From Mactra quadrangularis (taxonomy: Eukaryota; Mollusca; Bivalvia; Venerida; Mactridae): DNA of 64,000 nt. Numbering within the stretch: the first letter of the stretch is position 1; each line of letters begins with the position of its first letter. Where the stretch lies: contig CM046295.1 of the NCBI GenBank assembly GCA_025267735.1, forward strand, positions 12,349,167 to 12,413,166, given 5' to 3'. Positions 55,423 through 64,000 of the stretch are shown here, in pieces. Under the pieces are notes generated by a model. The model saw nothing but the letters and a program-made list of their open reading frames with translations. It was not told where the DNA came from and ran no database searches. The translations under genes and the position numbers were made by a program.

Positions 55423-58400
55423 CACAATTACCTAGATCCCACTATCAGTTTACAACATTCGCATAGTCATTTCAATCACTATCCTCATTTTGTTACTTTG
55501 ACATTTTAACACACTGTGATTTTTTATGTTAAAACTTGTATTATTTTGTTTTATGCAATGAAATAGACATTTTAATAAGGTTCCGTCTTTAAACTATATT
55601 GGTTAAAATTTTTACATAAAACAGACAAATACTTAGATACGAGCAAAAATATCCAAGTATACTTATAAGTTTTGATAATTGCATAATGTTTTGTAACGTT
55701 ATAAAATAATTTTGATAATATGCTGCCAAGATGTGGATAAGGTAAAACATTGACATGTTATACGATCCTTCCCTTTTGAATTTCGAAAGACAATCAATAA
55801 TTGAATAGCATCATTGTAGATTTCCATATCTTAATTACTTTATTAATCAATGAGTATCAAATTAATAATGTAACGTCTGCAGCTAGTTTTTATGAAAAAT
55901 CCTATAACCGTGTAGTTAATCAACAATCAAACCCCTTAAATAGGAAATCTCACATTCAAATTTCTATTTAACAATTCAAAGTTTTGGGTTAGTTCGCCCA
56001 TTGACTAGGACAAATAGGATGTATGAATTCAAAAACACAACGATATATTTTATACAGTATAACTCATTGTTCATTTTATTTATTTATTCTATTTTTCATT
56101 CAGTTTAATATACTTTTAATATTATCTTGATATATAAAACGTGTACCTTAAGGTATGGAAATCCAATATCGTTACTTCGGATGTTTAAGATTGATTGACA
56201 CAGGAATATAGAAATTTAGGGAAAGGGGTGGGCTTTCAAATACTAGTAGTACAAAAAACCTGATAAAGTAGTAAAAAATCCCTTACTATAAATCATGTTT
56301 TATGGCTGCTGTATAGAAAAACATATAGTTGCTCGTACGTTGTATATCTAATTGTTTAATCATTTTAGATATTTTAGTCATCATAAACTGTTTATAAACA
56401 CATTAAAATCATACTTCATATGCGGCAAGGTAATTTCTTACTCCTGTTTAAAGTTTTTGTAAAATTTTTTTTACATTGCACGTTTTGTAATATAACTCAT
56501 CCATGCAAAATGATAAACATGTAATGAATGAAATGATATATCAATTTTTGTAAGCTTTTATCATATTTTCAGAAGATTGTTTATGACTGAGAGTGGAGTT
56601 AGGGACAGTATATATCTAATGACAAACTGGACATACACATATACGTTCACAATTATAACCTTATTGAAAATTCATAAATCAAAACGTCATGGTCTTATGA
56701 TATAGTCATATAAGGATCATTGACATAATTAACAACACTTAAATTATAAATTTAGGGGATGGCAGCATTGTAGTTTTCCATATCTTAATCACTTTATTAA
56801 TAATTTTATGTACATATAAATACAGTGTTTTTAACCCAAGTAAATATACATGACTGTTCTAAAAATCATCATTTTAGATTATGTGTCAATCAATATTTTG
56901 TACTAAGTGATTGCAATAGTTTAAGCTAGCTGCAGTTATCTCCCTTGTAATGGAAATAACCAGAATGATTGATGTTCACGTTCTTTTACATTTAGGGCCT
57001 TTTAGTATGTTAAACAGTTTAGTATTACTTGTTGAGCAATAAATCATGTTGAAATCGGTTAAAACAATTAAAGTTAACTAGATTGATTAATCATTTTACA
57101 AGTATATACATTCTCGCTTTAGAAACATGTAAGTATATAACAATTACAATTGAATAGAGAGAGTATCATTACTTCATTCCTTCCTTCAAATGCTACGATT
57201 TTTAAAAGCTATCTTAAATTTCCGATATAATTGTATTGTATTTATGAAACATAGATTTTCTACATAATTATGTAGTGGACACTGTATTGGAGCTGACATG
57301 TTCACGTACTTACAAAGTTCAGTGCTTATTATTGAATAGCCTGCACTGCGTTCTTTTATATCACAACCAAGAAAGCTTATCCAACTGGCGCACTTTTAAG
57401 AACAAAGAAGTTGACCTATAAGAGTGAAAAGTTTTCATTTGTTAAACTTGTTAATTCCAATGTGAGTAGCGGACTGTAGCAATCTCTCATTACAAACTTC
57501 CATGGACAATAACATTAGGCCAGATATATGCAATTAAAGGGAGAGTTTCTACTGCAATAAAAATAGCCCGCTTTAAGCGTTAACGCTCTGATGATGCAGT
57601 TTGAGCAAACTATTGAAGTGTGTCCATTATGATTGATTATTCTTAGGATCGATAAATGTGAGGGACATTACCCTAACATCGTTTCTGTTTATTTGATAAT
57701 GCTGTGTTGATATACTTCATATAGAACCCATGTGCGATAGTGAAATTAGTGTTTTGAATATTTTAAATGGATTCATTAGATTGCAAAATAATCATACTTT
57801 TCATACTTGATACATGATTTTTGCGCTTTTCTTTAGCTATAAAGGCAGACTATTAGATTAACTAATAAAATAACGATATCTATCAACACAAAGCAGTAGG
57901 TGCAAACTTACCTTACCAAATTTTCTCCACGGACAAAATCAGTGTTTCATAACTTTTCCACAGAGACAATTTCTACTTCTTGGAACAAAAACTTGATATT
58001 TGGGATCGATTTTAGGTTCGGGTATAGAGTGATGCCGCCGAAAATTGAAACCGGAACATACGGTCTTGATATCCTGTGCTTTAGTACTACTTAGACTATA
58101 AAAACTAAGACTCCAAATCATGGCAGAAAAATGATCATTTAGAAGAGATTTGTACTCTTTTCAGTCACTAGACTGTAACCCCTTTTTCCTGTATCGAATC
58201 TTTACACAATGCTGCTAAATGTACACACTATAATATCCTTCTTATAAAATTTTCACAAATATCGCTTATCACAAGCTTGATGTTAGATTTTTAGCTGGTA
58301 CGTATAATTTATAACTGGTAGGACTATTTTTGACTGATGTCATCTGAGTTATTATGTTGACTCTAGTGTCGTAAACCATGCATATACATTATAAAGAACT

Positions 58401-58882
58401 TTTTTATGATTACAAGTTTTCCATTACTGGTATAACTGTTTTCTATTTTTTAAGCTATTTGTTTAACTAGAATTTTAACTTCATAAGCAGTCTTATTCTC
58501 TATAAAACTTTTTTTGTGTTACAATGTTGATGGTTACTACAACAGTTTGATAAATTATTTGGTTAGAGTTATTTCCCTTGTATAAATATTTAGTTGTAGC
58601 ACCATATCACAACATTATTACAGCGTAAAATGCTTCCTGTCTGCCAAAAACATCATTAATAAACTGATTACAAAATATTTAACTACTGCAGCTCGCACTA
58701 TTACTAGAAAATAAAAATTTGAACATGTAACGCCATTTTTAAAAAAAACACAATTGATTACCTGTAGAATTCGGCGTTCAGTCCAATTTACATTTGCGGC
58801 GTACCAGAAAAGTATTTGTACAATGAGAAATCTAAGATCACACAATAACTGCTCAATATATGTCGGTCCATATTAAAAAGCA
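55423..58882. other. Start of duplicated unit C, non-coding
   Basis: Homology to unit A starts at about 55,615 (A: 722) and runs through. Differences include a roughly 80-bp insertion at 56,733-56,812 and about 0.5 kb at 57,240-57,750 present here and partly in B but missing from A. The uninterrupted TATTAGATT target site lies near 57,850. No coding frame is conserved. Confidence 0.55.
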
Positions 58883-59053
58883 GTGGCATACAATGATAGG
58901 AATTTCATGACCACAGTTCCAAGACTATGGAATGCTCTCCCATCCGAATTGAGGGAGAAAACATCCGCAGTTCTCTTAAAGTCTGTAAGAGGCACAATTT
59001 TGGTCAAGAATATGGAAACTAATGCAATTGTTATAGAAAGAAAAATACAATAG
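58883..59053 (+). pseudogene. LINE reverse-transcriptase C-terminal remnant (unit C)
   Basis: The longest of the three copies: 56 codons to a TAG, containing VPRLWNALPSELREKTS followed by VLLKSVRGTILV. The spacing of LWNALP and the following lysine-containing segment fits the end of a non-LTR retrotransposon ORF2 protein. Confidence 0.65.
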
Positions 59054-59610
59054 TACCTCTTCGAAAATATATTAAATGTGGTATCAACTAGTTGTATATC
59101 CGATATCTATAGAATCTACGGACATCGCATAAATGATTACGCTCAACTAATAAATTACATTTATCTAGACACTAAGTTATAAAATGCATAAGAATTTTGG
59201 TTTTAATATTTCTATATCTGATACTTTTAAGCTACTTTGTCGGTGCGTGTTATTCACATTTGAGCAAAGCGTTATTTGTTATCTGGACTGTGATAAGTCG
59301 ATTCACTTCAAGTTGCATCATGAAGATGTAATAGCAAAGGTCCGTTTAACATGTCGAGTTTTGCGTGCTCATCCTTTGTTATCTCCTTTTATGTTGAATT
59401 CAACCACGCTTTTTGAAGTATGACTATTGTTGAAATAGTTATTTCCCTTTAATTGATAAAATTGAGAAATATCCTTCAATGAGCAAGCACTCTACATGAC
59501 AGGAAAACATAATTTTGTTTCACAACCTGCTACATTTTTCTTTTTGTCAAACTTTTTATAACATGTTCTCGATATACTTGGACTTGTTTAGAATCCTATT
59601 GTGTTACTGA
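59054..59610. other. Non-coding paralogous spacer, unit C
   Basis: Nearly identical to 3,497-4,070, including the 79-codon frame at 59,184-59,423. Its differences from unit A are no rarer at amino acid-changing sites, so it is not called. Confidence 0.45.
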
Positions 59611-59890
59611 TCCTGGCACAATTGATAGCGCGCTTGAACTTAATCTAGTTTCCATAGGTACAGGTTCGAATCACAAATGGGGCACTTATTTCCTTCTACG
59701 AAAATAGTGTCTAATTTCCTCCATTAACAAGATACATGTATATGGGGAGAACGTCGGACTTATGGAAGGCTGTGTATGTAATGGTTACAGACAAAAGACC
59801 TGTAGCGAAGATAGTTGTGCTGACTGCCGTATAATAGAGGTTAATTGTGATGACACAGCAATAAACTCAGTAAAACAAATAACATTGTAC
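59611..59890 (+). repeat. SINE family 1, unit C
   Basis: Counterpart of 4,071-4,350 with very few differences. The B-box here is GGTTCGAATCAC, closer to consensus than in unit A. Confidence 0.75.
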
Positions 59891-59934
59891 TGTGCATGGT
59901 TCCAGTTACTTTTTTACAACTAAACACAACTTGT

Positions 59935-60430
59935 AAATTGACCCCGACCCTACCTTTCACATTTGCATCTAATTATCAACTACACATATCCCGGCAAAGA
60001 TCAATACCAGGCCTACTCTTTACTTCGGCTCGTTACGTATTTAAGATAAAACAAGACATTTATAAAGTAAACACATCCAGCATGTATAACAACTCACGAT
60101 GCGAATGCATTCAAACGGGAAACTTGTGTTCTTACCGTTTTGATTATAAATTAATTATGAAATGGATGGGGGATGGCGGTTGTGGGGCTAAAACCTACAA
60201 CATTTGAATCGGTCGCAGGCCTCATCGTATAATCATCTGGTCCGGTCTATGTGTAATAAACACTCATTGTACGCTTTAAATGTACTTTAAGATTAATCCC
60301 TGTTTTATAATTACATTCGAGCCTCGACGATATAATCCGATTCTTATCGAGATTTAATATTACGATCGTATTCAATGTAATAATAATTCTTGCATAAAGG
60401 TCAGGTCGGGGTCAATTTGTACGCACTATA
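59935..60430. mobile_element. MITE, unit C copy with truncated left TIR
   Basis: Counterpart of 4,394-4,903. About 11 bases of the left end (TAGTGCGTATA) are missing, so the element begins at AAATTGACCCCGACC. The right end, including GTACGCACTATA, is complete. This deletion occurred after units A and C separated. Confidence 0.8.
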
Positions 60431-60505
60431 CCAGTCAGATTTATATTTTGGTGTACACAATGTACATGCAAAATGTCGCTTATACGTGTATCAATAATGT
60501 ACGTG

Positions 60506-60650
60506 TAGGCGTGGCCGACTGGTTGAACGGGTAATCATTGGATAGGTAGCTCCGTTTTGGTTCGAATCCAATCCATAACCTATCCCAATGTTCTTGAGCA
60601 AGAAGATTTATCCCTCTAGCTCAAATCTGGGGGACAAGCAAGCCAACTTA
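60506..60650 (+). repeat. SINE family 2, unit C
   Basis: Counterpart of 4,981-5,125, nearly identical: GGCGTGGCCGACTGGTTGAA and GGTTCGAATCC are preserved. Confidence 0.75.
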
Positions 60651-62845
60651 AAAGTATTATCCTGTTTGTATACATATGAACTTTTTCACAATCGAGTTAA
60701 AATAAAAAAATATAGAAAATATGTAGCAATCTAAAAGTTAAGCTCTGCATTCGTGTGTATGTGCCAAACAACGTAGGGTTTAATCGTATCATGCTTTTAA
60801 ATGATAAAACTCTGCCAAAGATTGCTTTTAAAATATTTGTTGACACAAAAAATGAGTTCTGTAAATGTGAACTTAAAAACAGAAGATACTCTAAAATGTG
60901 CATTGTATGAGATAGATCATGAATAAGTGTTGTCAATGTTATTAAGAAATGCGGCAAGCATTAAGGTATGGTCGTCATAGAGCATGATATGTTGTAATAG
61001 AGTTTTTCCATGCTACATTGTAATAAAAGAAATATCAAATATAATTATATTTCTTGTTATTTATTGTAAAATAATCTACACTTATTTTTTTATAATCACA
61101 AATTCATATAAAATACGAAAAAGTGTCAATTCTAGCAAAATGTTATATAATATAATTTGTAATCTTATTTCACAAAATGTATTGGCGCGATATGACCTTT
61201 CTGTGTAGGTGCACCGTAAACCAAAACAAACAAACAGGATTTATTAATACAGGTCGTATTCTAGGTTTTTGTACTTTAAACGATGGACTTGCCCACTAAA
61301 TAGGTGAATAAGCTGATCCATAAATAGCATTTTACGGATTTAAACACAATTTTGATATCTAACAGTTATTTTATACACTGTATAAGCAGATACATGCATA
61401 TTTTATATAGAGGTATGTTCATAGAATAAGTGTTAAATAACAAAAGCAAGAAAGTGTAAACATGATTCACCCCTAAACATCGGTGTGTAATGAAACCGGC
61501 TTTGATTATATATCCAATGTTTACGTGGACGACCTGTACATTATCTATATGAATATAATCACACTTTTACATATAAAACTTCATTCTTTCTAACCGACAA
61601 ACACTTTGATAAATTAAATAAATCACATTTTAATATATTAAAACACATTAAAAATATGTACATTCTAACTAACATATACAGTGTATTTACAAAATAAATT
61701 ACACATTGTTCAATCATTGTACAAATATCGATTGCCATGAATCGTATGGTACCTACGTCACAAATTATTTTGGCATGTGCATTTTGTTTGCTATCTGTTC
61801 GAGAATTTTGGTTATCATGACGGCTGACAAACAGCACTCGTGTCTACCGCATAACACCTTCATGACAACCTGCGTTTGTAAAAGCACGAAACCCGCGCTA
61901 CTTTTATGTGACTCCTTTTAACTTGAAAATACAACTATCAAAGAAATTAAGTAAACTAAGAAATTGCTATTACACAAAACATTATCATGTAATGTAAATT
62001 CATAAATCCTTACTCAGTGATTCGACAAATGTATAAAGATAAATGAATCATAACAACAAAAATGTATTTAGATTGATTTGAGCAGAGAACATTAAGTATC
62101 CAAAATTGTTTGATGTAAAATACATATTTATCTTAAAATGTTTTAGAACATATACCTACTGCAGCAAAGTTCCGCTATAAAGATCACCATTATTGGAACA
62201 AATTTTTTTCTGACCAAAATACTTAATGTAAGTAGAAAAGGGTTCCTATATTTGATATATTCTGTTAATTAAACGATTGATATTGATTGTCTTAATAGCG
62301 GAACTTTACTGTGTATCATTTATGACATTAATCTGGTGACAATAATATAATATTTAACAACATATATAAACATTATTTATTGCTTAATAATCACAGAAAC
62401 AATTAATAAACTGCAAAAAGTATTTCCATTCATTTTGGTGTATATATATGGGAGCTTTTGAAACATGCGTTCAATGAGAAAATAAAAGTACAACTTTTAC
62501 AATGTATCACAGATATCAAAGAAACAAGTTTATACGATGATGTTTTCAATTTTAATTAATATTTTCTTGAACATTTTTAGTGTTGGTAAATAAACGGACT
62601 TGGAGATAAAATATTATCTCATATTTAACTGTAATTATTAAGCACCTTATTTTTTATATCAATTTCAGTGACCAGTTTCCATAACGTAACTAAAAACTTA
62701 AACACCTAATTTTTATATCAAATTCAGTGACCGGTATCCTATTTAATACATTAACATTAACGAGATAGGAATAAGAAAATCTGTGATGATACGGTTATGG
62801 TAGTCAACAGTCATCAATGAAACGATCTAAATCAGATGGAATATG
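60651..62845. other. Non-coding region 3' of TRIM copy 4
   Basis: It follows 5,126-7,298 closely to about 61,540 and then resembles unit B (40,370-41,743) as much as A. The SINE tail fragment lies at 61,185-61,235. No gene is supported; the 92-codon minus frame at 61,559-61,837 is not kept in A or B. Confidence 0.5.
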
Positions 62846-62851
62846 TTTATT
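62846..62851 (-). promoter_or_regulatory. Candidate polyadenylation signal, TRIM copy 4
   Basis: AATAAA on the minus strand about 50 bases past the stop codon at 62,904, in conserved context. Confidence 0.35.
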
Positions 62852-62903
62852 AGTTCATTAAACTTGAATTGTATTTTAATATGCATGCTGTGTTATATGG
62901 ATA

Positions 62904-64000
62904 TTATTGTAAAAAAAATACTTTAATAAAATCATCATTACCACCAACAATCAATGTATTTCTAGTTTTATCATAACAAACTGTGAGTGGAATAATCACA
63001 CGATCTTTTCCTGTAACAATTTCTCCTATATAATCACCACCTTGACCTAACATTATAATATTGTGTGACAAACCACAACATACTAGTACATTACCTAAAC
63101 CATCAGTACATATTTCCATTGCTCCCCTCAATACTTTATTTGAAAACTCCCAACAAAACTTACCATTCATATCTAATGTTACAACACCACTAAAATAGTC
63201 AACAATATGAATCATACTGTGATCATCACTAATAGTGACGTCACTGATATGAGACAATGTTTTATTTCCATAATTTATTTTAGTAAAGGATTTCAAATAT
63301 TTACCTTGTAAATTATATATATGCAATTCAGTATAATTGGATACTAACATTTTATCATTAGTGACAGTTATATATTTACAATTATGTCTCATACTTAGTG
63401 TACGAGTAACAGCAAGTTTATCTTTACATGATACAAACTGTATCGAATTATCATTAAGACCTACAACTACACCTCCACTATTTACTCTACAAACTGACTT
63501 AGGTTCAGAATCTAATACTAATGATGATATAATGTTGTAAGATTTACTATCAACTAATTTTAACTTACTATTGTTATAGTCAGTAAGTGCTATACAACTA
63601 TCATCTACTATACATGATGAATATATATTACATGTTAATCTATCATCAGACTGTTTTATGTTATATTCAGACTTTTTTACTACTTTGTATAAACCTTGTT
63701 TCTTTGATTTCTGTGATACTTTTCTAACATTACCTGTACCTATACTACTTCCGGTAGCACCAGTTATTGTTGTTATAGTTGATGTAGATGCTGAATTTCT
63801 AGTTCGTTTTTCTCTTGATGATGTTTCCATGGTGTCTTGATGTCCTGGTGAACTTATCAGTCCTAAAGTTAGTACATTTAATAAAAAAGCTAATATATCA
63901 GTATTTCTACTAAAGCGAATTGTTGGCGATTGGTTCTTCTTTGAACTTTCTTTCAATTCCTTGCTTCGTTTTATCAAACTTTGACCCATTATAGCCAAAA
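62904..64000 (-). CDS. TRIM-like copy 4, exon 2, partial at window edge
   Basis: The 3' 365 or so codons of a fourth copy. The visible part starts at the end of the coiled coil (LAIMGQSLIKRSKELKESS). It continues through the conserved FLLNVLTLGLISSPGHQ stretch, a linker in which the threonine run is broken by isoleucines, the GATGSSIGTGNVRKVSQKSK block, and the whole propeller to KVFFLQ. It is closest to copy 2 around the linker (EKRTRNSAS) but closer to copies 1 and 3 near the C-terminus, which suggests mosaic ancestry. The eight-A run at 62,911-62,918 keeps the normal FFLQ ending that copy 1 has lost. The rest of the exon and any exon 1 lie beyond the window. Confidence 0.85.
   Translation of the reverse strand, partial: LAIMGQSLIKRSKELKESSKKNQSPTIRFSRNTDILAFLLNVLTLGLISSPGHQDTMETSSREKRTRNSASTSTITTITGATGSSIGTGNVRKVSQKSKKQGLYKVVKKSEYNIKQSDDRLTCNIYSSCIVDDSCIALTDYNNSKLKLVDSKSYNIISSLVLDSEPKSVCRVNSGGVVVGLNDNSIQFVSCKDKLAVTRTLSMRHNCKYITVTNDKMLVSNYTELHIYNLQGKYLKSFTKINYGNKTLSHISDVTISDDHSMIHIVDYFSGVVTLDMNGKFCWEFSNKVLRGAMEICTDGLGNVLVCCGLSHNIIMLGQGGDYIGEIVTGKDRVIIPLTVCYDKTRNTLIVGGNDDFIKVFFLQ

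Overview
This is AT-rich eukaryotic DNA, about two thirds A+T by eye, with almost no long open frames, spliced genes and many short interspersed repeats. The only clear protein-coding genes are four related copies of a RING-less TRIM-like protein with two B-box zinc fingers, a coiled coil and an NHL-like beta-propeller. All four are on the minus strand, and each has a short exon 1 (start codon and B-boxes) and a large exon 2 (coiled coil and propeller). Lineage-specific expansion of B-box/NHL genes, the tRNA-derived SINEs with (CAAA)n tails and the recurrent GTTATCTCCCTT motif suggest a mollusc, most likely a bivalve. That assignment is inference.

Layout. The window is a set of direct, diverged segmental duplicates. 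Unit A (about 722-17,180) holds TRIM copy 1 (exon 2 at 7,329-8,835, exon 1 at 11,296-11,654). A more diverged unit (about 17,830-36,330) holds copy 2 (exon 2 at 21,408-22,875). Its only visible exon 1, at 32,266-32,630, has an in-frame stop, and the intron is about 9.4 kb and full of repeats. Unit B (about 36,560-53,670) holds copy 3 (exon 2 at 41,802-43,278, exon 1 at 45,736-46,094). Unit C (about 55,615 to the end) holds copy 4, whose exon 2 is cut by the window edge. Positions 1-600 are the tail of a further unit.

Between the genes lie three tRNA-derived SINE families, several TIR elements, a MULE-like element with a 9-bp target duplication, old LINE and Tc1 transposase remnants, two minisatellites (39-bp and 64-bp units) and several strong palindromes. 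Because the units are paralogous, insertions can be read against empty sites in sister units, which fixes element ends without outside data.

How the genes may work together. The encoded proteins are probable cytoplasmic scaffolds: B-boxes and coiled coil for assembly, propeller for ligand or RNA binding. In bivalves such families are often discussed as innate-immune repertoires. Copies 1 and 3 show a reversed divergence pattern: the intron core is nearly identical while both exons differ clearly. That is the most interesting signal here. I found no complete tRNA, rRNA or CRISPR and no second confident gene family. Two minus-strand open frames (48,008-48,337 and 52,364-52,663) are weak candidates for unrecognised exons.
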